A DNA stretch of 64,000 nt from Aequorivita aquimaris (GCF_001573155.1 NZ_JRWG01000001.1:186001-250000), one strand, 5' to 3'; shown: positions 43,775-52,312, counted from the first letter of the stretch. Numbers and translations are program-made. The notes: generated by a model not told the origin, from the letters alone.

Positions 43775-43943
43775 TTACCTATTGGCCGCCATTTTACAAT
43801 TTATAGGCGTAAGTATGCCCACGGAACAGGAAACTGTTAGCGCATTGACTCATCAACAATGCGAAGAAACCACCAGTGTGCTTCCCTATTCATTCATCAT
43901 CAATAGCGAACAAGAATTAAAAACAAGTAAAAACGAATTATGA
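43758..43943 (+). CDS. Putative small protein between DUF4870 and PadR genes
   Basis: This 61-residue ORF (MSTLVSYLLAAILQFIGVSM...) overlaps the end of the DUF4870 gene by 17 nt, and its TGA overlaps the PadR ATG as ATGA, the arrangement expected in a coupled operon. An N-terminal hydrophobic helix is followed by a polar tail. I do not recognise a family. It could be a real small membrane protein or a chance ORF. Confidence 0.5.
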   Translation: MSTLVSYLLAAILQFIGVSMPTEQETVSALTHQQCEETTSVLPYSFIINSEQELKTSKNEL

Positions 43944-44278
43944 AAATCGAAAACACAAAAGCACAGATGCGAAAAGGAGTTTTGGAGTTCTGTATCCTTT
44001 CCGTTTTAAAAGACGGCGAGGCATATACCTCAGACATTCTTGAAACTCTAAAGGACGCAAAAATGCTTGTCGTGGAAGGCACCATCTACCCGCTGCTTAC
44101 AAGGCTGAAAAATGCGGGGCTGCTTTCTTACCGTTGGGAAGAATCTACCAGCGGACCGCCACGCAAGTATTACGAACTTACCGATACCGGTAAACTATTT
44201 TTAACCGAATTGAACGATACCTGGGCAGAACTGCAACAGGCCGTGAACAAAGTAACCAGCGAAAAAAACAAACAATGA
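43940..44278 (+). CDS. PadR family transcriptional regulator
   Basis: This 112-residue winged helix-turn-helix protein contains KGVLEFCILSVLKDGEAYTSDIL, VEGTIYPLLTRLKNAGLLSYRW and GPPRKYYELTDTGK, the PadR signature order. It lacks a long C-terminal dimerisation domain, so it is a PadR-s1/subfamily-2 type. The ATG overlaps the preceding small ORF and its stop overlaps the PspC gene by 4 nt (ATGA). It probably represses this operon in response to envelope stress (inference). Confidence 0.92.
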   Translation: MKIENTKAQMRKGVLEFCILSVLKDGEAYTSDILETLKDAKMLVVEGTIYPLLTRLKNAGLLSYRWEESTSGPPRKYYELTDTGKLFLTELNDTWAELQQAVNKVTSEKNKQ

Positions 44279-46038
44279 ACAAGACAGTAAATATAAATTT
44301 GGCAGGCACTTCCTTTCACATAGACGAAGATGCCTTCGGGAAACTTTCGCGCTACTTGGACGCCATCCGCAAATCGCTGAAAGGAGCTGACGGTAGTGAA
44401 GAAATCATGCAGGACATTGAAGCCCGCATCGGCGAACTTTTTTCCGAAAAAATTGAAAGCCCTTCACAGGTAGTCACTTTAAAAGATCTTGACGAAGTGA
44501 TTTCAGTGATGGGACAACCTGAAGATTATGAAGTTGATGACGAAATTTTTGAGGACGTTCCTCCGTCTTCGGGAGCATATTCTAAATCGCGGGCAAATGC
44601 TTCACACAAGCAACTTTTCCGTGATGTGGACAACAAATATATTTCTGGGGTATCCTCCGGAATTGGGCACTACATCGGCATAGACGCTATCTGGATCAGA
44701 CTTTTATGGATACTTTTGGTCGTAGCCGGAATGGGCTCCCCCATAGTAGTGTATATCCTGCTGTGGATACTGGTTCCGCCAGCGCTCACCACTTCGGAAA
44801 AATTGAAAATGACGGGCCAACCCGTGAATATTTCGAACATAGAGCGAAAATTCAAAGAAGGTTTTGACAATGTTGCCGATCGCGTAAAAAACGTGGATTA
44901 CGACAAGTACGGCAACAAAGTGAAAAGTGGCGCATCCAGTTTTTTCGATGGCTTGGGAAACGTAATCATGACCCTGTTTAAAGTATTCGTCAAGTTTATT
45001 GGCGTACTGATAATCATCGTTTCACTTTTTACCATTATTGGGCTTGTAGTAGGGTTTTTCACCTTTGGTTCAATCGATTTTTGGGGCAATTCAGAATTGA
45101 CAGAGTATATCGCGCTGGTTGATACAACCAATGTTCCTCTGTGGCTGATTGCTTTATTATCGCTGTTTGCAGTGGGTATTCCGTTTTTTGTATTGTTCAT
45201 TTTAGGATTGAAACTTTTAATTAGCAATCTGAAATCAATGAGCTCTACCGTTAAAATCCTACTGATTGTAGTTTGGGCATTATCGGTAATTGGTTTGGCC
45301 GTTTTGGGAATAAAACAGGCAACCGAACAAGCTTACGATGGCAATTTCATTGAAGAGCAGACCCTTGCTGTTCGCACAGGAGATACTCTGAGAATTGCGA
45401 TGCGCGCCGATAAACAATATAGTTATGAAGTGAGTCGTGAAAACGGTCTTGAATTGAAATATACTGAAGATGACAAAAGAGTAATCTATTCAAGCGATAT
45501 TTTATTGAATATTGAGCCTACAAAAGATTCCATAGGAAAAATCGTAATTGAAAAAACGGCAGAGGGCAACAATCAGCTGGACGCAAAAAAGCGTGCCGAA
45601 GCCATTATGTACAATTATTCATTTGATAACAGCAGCTTATTGCTGGATGGGTTCTTTACAACCGATACAAAAAACAAATACCGCGACCAGCAAATTGAAA
45701 TAACGGTTTATGTACCCGAAGGCACGGTGATTTATTCTGAAGAGAATGCAAATTCCTATTATGGATATAATTCAGAATTTGATGAGTTGAGCAATTGGGA
45801 CAATGAAACTCACTATTACAGAATTCTTAAAAGCGAGGTGCAATGCCTGGATTGCAAAGCAACGGAAGAAATGACGAAAGAAGCGGATTCAACCGAAATC
45901 ATCAATTCCGAAATGATTGTTGACAGTGTGAAAACAATCAAAAATAAAAACTGGGAGGAAGAGGTAAAAGAAGGCTTCAACAATAAAAATAGCGCTTCGG
46001 CCAATACCAGTGAGACGCTTACAATTACAATAGATTAA
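44275..46038 (+). CDS. PspC domain membrane protein
   Basis: This 587-residue protein has a cytoplasmic N-terminal region (1-115) that includes a zinc-free helical block (SEEIMQDIEARIGELFSEK). The PspC domain follows (about 121-165, ISGVSSGIGHYIGIDAIWIR then LLWILLVVAGMGSPIVVYILLW). Further helices lie near 235-265, 283-312 and 321-343, and a long beta-rich extracytoplasmic tail follows. Fusion of PspC to a large C-terminal domain is common in Bacteroidetes. It lies directly after PadR and 17 nt before a DUF2807 gene. Confidence 0.88.
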   Translation: MNKTVNINLAGTSFHIDEDAFGKLSRYLDAIRKSLKGADGSEEIMQDIEARIGELFSEKIESPSQVVTLKDLDEVISVMGQPEDYEVDDEIFEDVPPSSGAYSKSRANASHKQLFRDVDNKYISGVSSGIGHYIGIDAIWIRLLWILLVVAGMGSPIVVYILLWILVPPALTTSEKLKMTGQPVNISNIERKFKEGFDNVADRVKNVDYDKYGNKVKSGASSFFDGLGNVIMTLFKVFVKFIGVLIIIVSLFTIIGLVVGFFTFGSIDFWGNSELTEYIALVDTTNVPLWLIALLSLFAVGIPFFVLFILGLKLLISNLKSMSSTVKILLIVVWALSVIGLAVLGIKQATEQAYDGNFIEEQTLAVRTGDTLRIAMRADKQYSYEVSRENGLELKYTEDDKRVIYSSDILLNIEPTKDSIGKIVIEKTAEGNNQLDAKKRAEAIMYNYSFDNSSLLLDGFFTTDTKNKYRDQQIEITVYVPEGTVIYSEENANSYYGYNSEFDELSNWDNETHYYRILKSEVQCLDCKATEEMTKEADSTEIINSEMIVDSVKTIKNKNWEEEVKEGFNNKNSASANTSETLTITID

Positions 46039-46055
46039 AACTAAAACCAATCGAT

Positions 46056-46775
46056 ATGAAAACAAAAAACTTGATAATCGCAATGGGTGCGGCACTAATC
46101 TTGAGCGCCTGTAACTTAAATATTACTACCGGAGAAAACGGCAACGGAAAGGTAGTTACCCAAGAACGGGAAGTGACGTCAGATTTCACGGAAGTACGTG
46201 GAAGTGCGGGGCTTGACGTTTACCTTACCCAAGGTGATGAAAATAAAATTGTAGTGGAAGCCGACGAAAATTTGCTTCAATATATTGAAACCGATATTGA
46301 AGGCGGAAAGCTCCACGTTACCACTTCTGAAAATATTGGGCGTTCCAAAGCAAAAAAAGTTTATGTTACTTTCAAGGAACTCAACACGGTAGAAGCCAGC
46401 AGCGGCGCCGACGTTACAGGGAATTCTGTAATAAAAAGCCAGAATTTGAACCTAAAAAGCAGCAGCGGTGCAGAACTGGAAGTAGAAGTTTTTGCCCAGG
46501 AACTAATAGCAAAATCCAGTAGCGGTGCCGATTTAAAAGTTTCCGGAAAAGCGTCGTCCCTCAATGCCGACGCCTCCAGCGGAAGTGAACTGGACGCAAA
46601 GGAACTCTTGGTGCTAAATTGTAATGCCGAAGCCTCCAGTGGAGCCGAAGTAAGCGTAAACGTGCAGGATAAATTGGAAACACACGTAAGTAGCGGTGGC
46701 GAAATAAATTATTACGGCAATCCTGTATCCGTAAATTCAAACAAGAGCCATTCGGGAAGCGTAAATAAAATGTAG
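46056..46775 (+). CDS. Head-GIN (DUF2807) lipoprotein
   Basis: This 239-residue lipoprotein has signal KNLIIAMGAALILSAC. The remainder is a beta-helix of roughly 20-residue rungs, each carrying SSG followed by an acidic or polar residue: EASSGADVTG, KSSSGAELEV, KSSSGADLKV, DASSGSELDA, EASSGAEVSV and HVSSGGEINY. DUF2807 proteins are exported putative auto-transporter-like adhesins of unknown function, and frequently accompany PspC/PadR genes. It closes the operon, with a 16-bp terminator hairpin after it. Confidence 0.9.
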   Translation: MKTKNLIIAMGAALILSACNLNITTGENGNGKVVTQEREVTSDFTEVRGSAGLDVYLTQGDENKIVVEADENLLQYIETDIEGGKLHVTTSENIGRSKAKKVYVTFKELNTVEASSGADVTGNSVIKSQNLNLKSSSGAELEVEVFAQELIAKSSSGADLKVSGKASSLNADASSGSELDAKELLVLNCNAEASSGAEVSVNVQDKLETHVSSGGEINYYGNPVSVNSNKSHSGSVNKM

Positions 46776-46820
46776 AGCTATCGACAGGAATTCATTTAAA
46801 AAATGCCCCCGAATTGCTAA

Positions 46821-46863
46821 AAAAGGCTTAACAGTACGCTAAATTACTGTTAGGCCTTTTGTC
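46821..46863 (+). terminator. Terminator of the PadR-PspC-DUF2807 operon
   Basis: A 16-bp stem with one G-T wobble pairs 46821-46836 (AAAAGGCTTAACAGTA) with 46845-46860 (TACTGTTAGGCCTTTT). It ends in a T run. Confidence 0.88.
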
Positions 46864-46926
46864 ATTTATCATAATTTTAAGAGGTTTTAAATGCTAAACC
46901 CACATCTTTGGGAAAAACGAAAAATT

Positions 46927-47358
46927 ATGAAAAAGATATTGATATTATTGGCAATCGTAACGTTTGCATCCTGCAGCTCTGATGATGACTCCGGAAATGT
47001 AAACACCAACGAATTTGAGAACATTATAACCACCCTACCGCAGGGAGAATGGAAGGTGAGCAAGTTGATAGACGGGCAATCAGACCATACCGTAGATTTT
47101 GAAACTTTCATCTTTACCTTTAAGGAAGACGGAACGGTAATGGCAAAAAATGACCTGTTTACCGAAAACGGTACCTGGGCTTATGACAATTCGTCCAGCA
47201 GCAGCGAGGAATTGGTCCTCCAATTCAGCGAGCAAATACCATTTGACGAAATAAATGACGATTGGGATATTGTGTCTGTCACCAATTCCCAAATTGAACT
47301 TTCCGATATAAGCGGTGGCGATGGAGATGTTGAATTGTTGACCTTTACCAAGCTCTAA
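46927..47358 (+). CDS. Lipocalin-like small lipoprotein
   Basis: From the ATG at 46927 the product is 143 residues with lipoprotein signal MKKILILLAIVTFASC followed by an acidic SSDDDSGN. A longer start at 46891 would spoil the signal. The body has a lipocalin-like beat of strands (GEWKVSKLIDGQSD, FIFTFKEDGTVMAKN, ENGTWAYDN), seen in many Bacteroidetes lipocalin-domain lipoproteins. The function is unknown. It is a single gene. Confidence 0.75.
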   Translation: MKKILILLAIVTFASCSSDDDSGNVNTNEFENIITTLPQGEWKVSKLIDGQSDHTVDFETFIFTFKEDGTVMAKNDLFTENGTWAYDNSSSSSEELVLQFSEQIPFDEINDDWDIVSVTNSQIELSDISGGDGDVELLTFTKL

Positions 47359-47377
47359 ATTGAAGTTTAAAAAAAAT

Positions 47378-47407
47378 AAAAAATGCCGCTAAACTGCGGC
47401 ATTTTTT
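47378..47407. terminator. Bidirectional terminator between the lipoprotein gene and trxB
   Basis: AAAAAATGCCGC (47378-47389) pairs with GCGGCATTTTTT (47396-47407) around TAAACT, with T runs on both strands. Confidence 0.92.
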
Positions 47408-47424
47408 GTTTGTAAAATTTCTCC

Positions 47425-48384
47425 TTAAGCTGTCACTTCAGTTTCGATCGTCGCCAAGTAACGCTCCGCGTCCAAAGCCGCCATACAACCTGTACCCGCA
47501 GCAGTTACCGCTTGGCGGTATTCCTTATCCTGCACGTCGCCACTGGCAAATACGCCGGGCTTATTGGTTTTGGTGGTTTTGCCCTTAGTTATAATATATC
47601 CCGTATCGTCCATATCCAGTTGTCCCTTGAATATTTCGGTATTTGGCGTATGGCCAATTGCTATAAAGAGGCCCGTAATTGCTATCTCCTTCTTTTCACC
47701 GGTTTGATTGTTTACCATTCGTAAACCTTCCACTACTTGGCCGCCTAAAACTTCGTCCACTTCAGTGTTATAAAGCACTTCAAGGTTTTTAGTGTTGTTT
47801 ACTCTATGTTGCATAGCTTTGGATGCTTTCATATAATCCTTTCGAACAAGCATAGTGACCTTGTTACAAATATTGGCAAGATAAGTAGCTTCCTCCGCAG
47901 CGGTATCACCCGCTCCCACAATGGCAACATCCTGTCCTTTATAGAAAAACCCATCACAAACCGCACAGGCAGATACGCCGCCACCACGCAATCTTTGTTC
48001 GCTTGGCAATCCGAGATACTTCGCGGTTGCACCGGTGGAAATAATCACTGTTTCAGCCTCCAATTTTGTGGCATTGTCCACGATGATTTTATGGATTCCT
48101 CCCACTTCATCGCTAAACTCAACGGCTGTAACCATTCCAATTCTTACTTCCGTTCCAAAACGTTCCGCTTGTTGTTGCAATTGAACCATCATTGTTGGAC
48201 CGTCAATTCCTTCAGGATAACCGGGAAAATTGTCAACTTCAGTTGTTGTCGTCAATTGTCCGCCAGGCTCCATTCCTGTGTACATTACAGGTTTTAAGTC
48301 GGCACGTGCGGCGTAAATGGCAGCAGTATATCCTGCTGGCCCTGAGCCAATAATAAGGCATTTAATTCTTTCGATAGTTTCGCT
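47425..48384 (-). CDS. trxB: Thioredoxin-disulfide reductase
   Basis: The start at 48384 (MSETIERIKCLIIGSGPAGY) gives 319 residues, the usual length; an upstream ATG at 48435 adds 17 non-conserved residues. The FAD motif is GSGPAGYTAAIYAAR, the redox-active pair is Cys141/Cys144 in SACAVCDGFF, and the NADPH motif is GAGDTAAEEA. It reduces thioredoxin with NADPH, maintaining cytosolic thiols. It is monocistronic, convergent with the lipoprotein gene. Two related paralogue types exist in Bacteroidetes, but the low-molecular-weight class is clear here. Confidence 0.95.
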   Translation of the reverse strand, partial: SETIERIKCLIIGSGPAGYTAAIYAARADLKPVMYTGMEPGGQLTTTTEVDNFPGYPEGIDGPTMMVQLQQQAERFGTEVRIGMVTAVEFSDEVGGIHKIIVDNATKLEAETVIISTGATAKYLGLPSEQRLRGGGVSACAVCDGFFYKGQDVAIVGAGDTAAEEATYLANICNKVTMLVRKDYMKASKAMQHRVNNTKNLEVLYNTEVDEVLGGQVVEGLRMVNNQTGEKKEIAITGLFIAIGHTPNTEIFKGQLDMDDTGYIITKGKTTKTNKPGVFASGDVQDKEYRQAVTAAGTGCMAALDAERYLATIETEVTA

Positions 48385-48752
48385 CATGATTGTGTTCTTC
48401 TGTATTTTTTGAATGGTAAAAATAACAACTTTCAAAGGAATGAAAACCGAAAAGTTATGAAGAATTGTTATTTTATTATCATTGTTCGCTATTGTGGCAT
48501 TTTTTTTAAGATGCCTAAATCAAAATTAAACTTCTTCCCACTATCTACTATTTTCTCTATGAAGTATTAATAGATAATCGGTAAATTTTAAAAGGTAAAA
48601 CAATTTGTCAAACCTATAAAATTATTTATTTTTGCCGTTCAATTTTCGGAATGTGGCACTTCCGCTGTGCTTAGTGTAAACTGCACCACACGAAATTTTC
48701 GAAAAAAAAAAGCCACTATTACTTTCCTAAAAAGTAATAAAATTATATCAAT
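48385..48752. other. Gene-free stretch between trxB and tRNA-Pro
   Basis: This 368-nt spacer has no supported ORF. It contains the tRNA promoter (48605-48634) and a region of imperfect inverted sequence around 48645-48715 that includes the palindrome CGAAATTTTCG (48698-48708). The trxB promoter must also lie here, but no clear minus-strand TAnnTTTG box was seen. The short ORFs overlapping the tRNA are judged spurious. Confidence 0.6.
48605..48634 (+). promoter_or_regulatory. Promoter of the tRNA-Pro gene
   Basis: TTG at 48605-48607 and TATTTTTG at 48627-48634 are separated by 19 nt, an excellent match to the flavobacterial consensus. Transcription would begin near 48641, leaving about 110 nt of 5' leader before the tRNA. 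Confidence 0.75.
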
Positions 48753-48829
48753 CGGGATGTGGCGCAGTCTGGTAGCGTATACGTCTGGGGGGCGTAGGGT
48801 CGCAGGTTCAAATCCTGTCATCCCGACCA
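48753..48829 (+). tRNA. tRNA-Pro (anticodon GGG)
   Basis: The 77-nt cloverleaf can be folded by eye. The acceptor CGGGATG pairs with CATCCCG, the anticodon stem TACGT pairs with GCGTA around loop CTGGGGG (anticodon GGG), and the T arm GCAGG/CCTGT encloses TTCAAAT. The CCA end is encoded, with discriminator A at 48826. It is a known class of integration site, and a tyrosine recombinase gene starts 211 nt downstream on the same strand, so the 3' end is the likely attL. Confidence 0.95.
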
Positions 48830-48853
48830 AGTCAAAACCATTTGACACCAAAA

Positions 48854-48890
48854 CCCTGTAAATCATATGATTTACAGGGTTTTATCTTTT
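48854..48890 (+). terminator. Terminator after tRNA-Pro
   Basis: A perfect 26-nt palindrome, CCCTGTAAATCAT followed by its complement (48854-48879), leads into TTTTATCTTTTTT. It ends the tRNA transcript and separates it from the island. Confidence 0.9.
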
Positions 48891-49039
48891 TTAGGCCATA
48901 AGAGAAAATGCTTAATTTTGATATAAAATCATTATAAATGATACCTAATCGGTTACCCTTTTTTTAAAACCTAAAAATACGGCAGCCCTGATTTGACCTT
49001 CGTTTTCAAACATTTGTTCAACTTGAAAACGAAAATATC

Positions 49040-50284
49040 ATGAGAAATTCGGTTACCTTTTCGGTAATGTTCTTACCAAGATTCGAAAAAGAATCCAAAG
49101 GAAAATCACCTTTGTATGTTCGAATAACAACAAATGGCAAAAGAACCCTTTTCAGCCTAAAACGAAAATTTACCACTACCCTGTGGGATAAAACAAAATC
49201 AAGATTAAAAGGCTCAAGTATTGAAACTTTCCAAATCAATAAGTACTTAGACCAAGTTTACGTTGATATCAATGAAGCCTATCGTGAGCTTTTAAAAGAA
49301 AAAAAACTAATCACACCCCTATCGGTTAAGGCTCGTTATCTTGGCGAAGATGATATTAATAAAACCTTACTCCAGTTGAGCACGTATCATAACTTAAATA
49401 TGAAATCCGTATTAAAACATGGCACTTTAAAAAACTATTTCACTACCGAAACATACATAAAGAGATTCCTCCAGATCGAACGTAAAACCGAAGACATTTA
49501 TCTGGAACACCTCAACTATGCCTTTATCATTGATTTTGAAAATTTCCTAAGAAGAAATGTGGCTCAGTTACAATCACGACCCTTGACAAATAACGGAGTA
49601 ATGAAGCATCTGGAAAGACTAAAAAAACTCCTTAATCTAGCGTTGAGATTAGAATGGATCGAGCGCGACCCATTCGCAAAATTCTCCCTAAAATTCATCA
49701 AAACGGAGCGACATTTTTTAACCCATTCTGAAATAGAGAAAATTTTAAAATTCCATTCAGAAAAGAGTTATTTAAACAAAACCAGGGATATATTCATCTT
49801 TGCTTGTTACACTGGCCTATCCTACATTGATGTAAAAAACCTAAAGAAAGCCAATATCGTGAAAGGTATTGACGGAAACGATTGGATCTACACCTCTCGC
49901 CAAAAAACTAACCAAACAGTGAAAATTCCTATCCTAAGTATAGCTGGACAGATTATTGAAAAGTATAAAAATGAAATGAAATCACAAGATCGACTCTTAC
50001 CAGTATTTTCAAATCAAAAGCTCAATTCCTATTTAAAAGAGATTATGGTACAATTAAAAATAAACAAAAGCCTTTCTTTTCATTGTGCCCGGCATACCTT
50101 TGCCACCACGGTTACACTAAGCAATGGCGTGCCTATAGAAACCGTCTCAAAACTTCTGGGCCACTCCAAGTTATCCACTACACAGGTTTATGCTAGGGTT
50201 CTTGAAAAGAGAATTAGCGACGATATAGGTAATCTTAGGAGTGTATTACAAAATCAAGAATTATCTAAAAATAAAACGGGATAG
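49040..50284 (+). CDS. Tyrosine recombinase/integrase of the island (IntDOT-like)
   Basis: This 414-residue protein has the Bacteroidetes integrase layout: an arm-binding N-terminal domain (PRFEKESKGKSPLYVRIT), a SAM-like core-binding domain (about 118-225) and a catalytic domain. The catalytic box contains H348-C-A-R351-H352, His375 in LLGHSK and the nucleophile Tyr384 in TQVYARV. The first catalytic Arg position holds Ser261 (CYTGLSYIDV), as I recall for IntDOT of CTnDOT-type elements. It follows the tRNA-Pro terminator and probably mediates integration at that tRNA. No excisionase was seen. Confidence 0.92.
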   Translation: MRNSVTFSVMFLPRFEKESKGKSPLYVRITTNGKRTLFSLKRKFTTTLWDKTKSRLKGSSIETFQINKYLDQVYVDINEAYRELLKEKKLITPLSVKARYLGEDDINKTLLQLSTYHNLNMKSVLKHGTLKNYFTTETYIKRFLQIERKTEDIYLEHLNYAFIIDFENFLRRNVAQLQSRPLTNNGVMKHLERLKKLLNLALRLEWIERDPFAKFSLKFIKTERHFLTHSEIEKILKFHSEKSYLNKTRDIFIFACYTGLSYIDVKNLKKANIVKGIDGNDWIYTSRQKTNQTVKIPILSIAGQIIEKYKNEMKSQDRLLPVFSNQKLNSYLKEIMVQLKINKSLSFHCARHTFATTVTLSNGVPIETVSKLLGHSKLSTTQVYARVLEKRISDDIGNLRSVLQNQELSKNKTG

Positions 50285-50388
50285 TTTATGAAATAGTATC
50301 TGCTAATTTTTGTACCCCCATTACTATTAATATTTGGCAAATATTTCATTTTTTGCCAAAGCTTAATACATTAATAATAAAGAAAAGT

Positions 50389-50444
50389 GTTTATTATAAT
50401 ACACATTTATTCGTTTTTTATTATATTTGTGTATTATAATAAAC
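50389..50444 (+). promoter_or_regulatory. hipBA promoter/operator: perfect 17-bp inverted repeat
   Basis: GTTTATTATAATACACA (50389-50405) and its exact complement (50428-50444) are separated by 22 nt. A TATATTTG -7 box (50422-50429) lies between and at the right arm, so HipB binding would occlude the promoter. Each arm is itself partly palindromic. The right arm ends 6 nt before the hipB ATG. Confidence 0.8.
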
Positions 50445-50450
50445 CATATA

Positions 50451-50714
50451 ATGATTGACGCAGTTACAATTTGGGAAGTAAAAGTACAGCTCGGTGAGCT
50501 TTGCAAACAGCAAAGACAAAGATACAAAATATCCCAGGAAGACCTTGCTCAAGAACTAGGCCTCTCGCGCTATACCATTCAGAAATTTGAAAATGGTAAA
50601 AATGCAACCCTAGATACAGTACTTAAAATTGCCAATCATTTCAATTTGTTAGAAAAATTATATCAAGCATTAAAAAACTTGGAAAACACTAATGATATAA
50701 ACTCATTATATTAA
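50451..50714 (+). CDS. hipB: HipB-like XRE antitoxin
   Basis: From the ATG at 50451 the product is 87 residues; an upstream ATG at 50427 lies within the operator and is unlikely. The helix-turn-helix covers YKISQEDLAQELGLSRYTIQKFENGK and is followed by TLDTVLKIANHFNLLEKLYQAL. It is the antitoxin/autorepressor of a type II module, with hipA starting 2 nt downstream. Confidence 0.9.
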   Translation: MIDAVTIWEVKVQLGELCKQQRQRYKISQEDLAQELGLSRYTIQKFENGKNATLDTVLKIANHFNLLEKLYQALKNLENTNDINSLY

Positions 50715-50716
50715 AA

Positions 50717-51988
50717 ATGGCTAAAAATAATCTCATAGAAGTCGTTTTGTTCGGGCTGGAAATAGGCAAAATAGGTTATGATGTAGACAAACGGACTTCC
50801 TATTTTCAGTACAATCCAGACTTCTTGGAGTCCAATCAATACACAAATGTTTTTCCATATATCTTCAAACGTATAAAACCGGTTCAACTCTTCACAAATT
50901 TTGAAGGCGAAACGTTTCGGGGCCTCCCTCCTATGATTGCAGATTCCCTACCTGATATGTTTGGTAATATTATTTTCAAGGAATGGTTCGAAGCTAAAAA
51001 TAAAGAGTTTCAAAAAATCACTCCCTTAGAACAGTTAACCTATGTTTCTAATAGAGGAATGGGAGCTTTAGAGTATCGCCCAGTGGCTGAAATACCAAAA
51101 TCAACAACCATAGATATCACCGAAATAGTCCAAGTATTAAATAAAGTGTTGGATTTAAAAAATGAAACCGCAGGAAAAGAATTGAGTGATCTTGCCCTGT
51201 TAAATATTTTTAAAATTGGAACCTCAGCTGGAGGAGCCAGACCTAAAATCCTAATTTCGGAAAATAAAAAAACAGGTGCTATTATCCCTGGCGATATGGA
51301 TTATAGCAATGATTACAATCATTATTTGGTAAAACTCTGTCTCAATGAGGAAGATGAAAAAGAGTACAATAAAGAAAAAATAGAATACGCCTACTATTTG
51401 ATGGCACAAAAGGCTGGAATCCAAATGATGCCTTCAAAATTGATAGAAAATAAGCATTTCGCAACCCTGCGCTATGATAGACAAGATGGAGAGAAACAAC
51501 ACGTCTTAACGACTTCTGGCCTAACGGGATGGGATTTTAAAAAACCTGAAAATGCTAGTTACGAGAATGTCTTCAAACTGGCGTTGGATCTTAAAGTCCC
51601 GTATAAGGACATCCAAGAACTGTTTAAAAGAATGGTGTTTAATATCGTATTTGCTAATATTGACGATCACTTAAAAAACCACAGTTTTATATATAATAAA
51701 AATACAGACTCCTGGAATTTGGCTCCGGCTTATGATCTAACATATCCTTTAAACATCAATCTCAATTATACAAATATTGCCAGAGCATTGTCTATAAACA
51801 ATAAAAGAAACAACATTACCTTAGTAGATATAATGACCATTGCCGAAACACATGTCATAAAAAACCCTAAAGGCATTATCAATGAGGTTCAAACTGTAAT
51901 AGATGATTGGGAAGTTATTACAACAGATTTGGATATACCAGCAAGAGTCAGTAAGGCTATTGAAAAAGAGTTTTTTCGGATAATATAA
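50717..51988 (+). CDS. hipA: HipA serine/threonine kinase toxin
   Basis: This 423-residue protein is a full-length HipA. The phosphate-binding loop is GTSAGGARPK (168-177). The catalytic loop is NIDDHLKNHSF (314-324) with Asp316 or Asp317 as the likely base, and the metal-binding motif is AYDLTYP (338-344). Canonical HipA phosphorylates glutamyl-tRNA synthetase and triggers (p)ppGpp-dependent dormancy; the target here is inferred. All key residues are present, so the toxin is probably active and held by HipB. It was likely acquired with the tRNA-Pro island. Confidence 0.92.
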   Translation: MAKNNLIEVVLFGLEIGKIGYDVDKRTSYFQYNPDFLESNQYTNVFPYIFKRIKPVQLFTNFEGETFRGLPPMIADSLPDMFGNIIFKEWFEAKNKEFQKITPLEQLTYVSNRGMGALEYRPVAEIPKSTTIDITEIVQVLNKVLDLKNETAGKELSDLALLNIFKIGTSAGGARPKILISENKKTGAIIPGDMDYSNDYNHYLVKLCLNEEDEKEYNKEKIEYAYYLMAQKAGIQMMPSKLIENKHFATLRYDRQDGEKQHVLTTSGLTGWDFKKPENASYENVFKLALDLKVPYKDIQELFKRMVFNIVFANIDDHLKNHSFIYNKNTDSWNLAPAYDLTYPLNINLNYTNIARALSINNKRNNITLVDIMTIAETHVIKNPKGIINEVQTVIDDWEVITTDLDIPARVSKAIEKEFFRII

Positions 51989-52312
51989 AAGATAGTATTT
52001 TTAATTTGAGAGAATACTAAATATAGCCATTTTGCTATAAGCTTTAGGCTTTAAGCTCTATTTCAACCTAAAATCCACTTAAAATCACTACGGTGACCGA
52101 GTGTCCCGAACTTACTTAGGGATGTACCGAGCCACCCCTAACTCAAACCCACCCTTTACGAAGAACCATAACAGCACACATTTAATTAGGGAGAATCCCA
52201 GATACAATGTTTTCTTTTGGGAAAAAATTAAATCAATGCTAAAATCATGCAGTATATTAGGATAATGTAAAAATGTTTCTTTCATTTAAAATTTTACCCA
52301 TAACTATCTTGG
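51989..52312. other. Gene-free spacer between hipA and the TAC operon, with repeats
   Basis: This 324-nt stretch lacks an ORF. It has a hairpin TAGTATT/AATACTA (51993-52019) after hipA. Two direct-repeat-like blocks built on ACCGAG lie near 52093-52113 and 52123-52145. It also holds the repeat unit R1 at 52166-52213. The sequence is compositionally distinct (GC-richer) around 52085-52160. The two convergent operons both end here. Confidence 0.6.
52166..52213. repeat. Module-border repeat R1
   Basis: This repeat aligns with R2 (53960-54008) with about 36 identities in 49 columns, sharing the blocks AACAGC, TTTAAT, GGGAGA and a terminal TTTT. It lies about 100 nt past the 3' end of the SecB-like gene. 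Mismatches are mainly transitions. Confidence 0.6.

Noticed and set aside
48639-48866. Two opposite-strand short ORFs across the tRNA-Pro region
   Set aside because: They overlap the tRNA gene and its promoter, have no codon bias for real genes, and their coding would be destroyed by tRNA constraints.
50427-50450. Longer hipB start with eight extra residues
   Set aside because: The upstream ATG lies inside the promoter and right operator arm; translation from 50451 leaves both intact.
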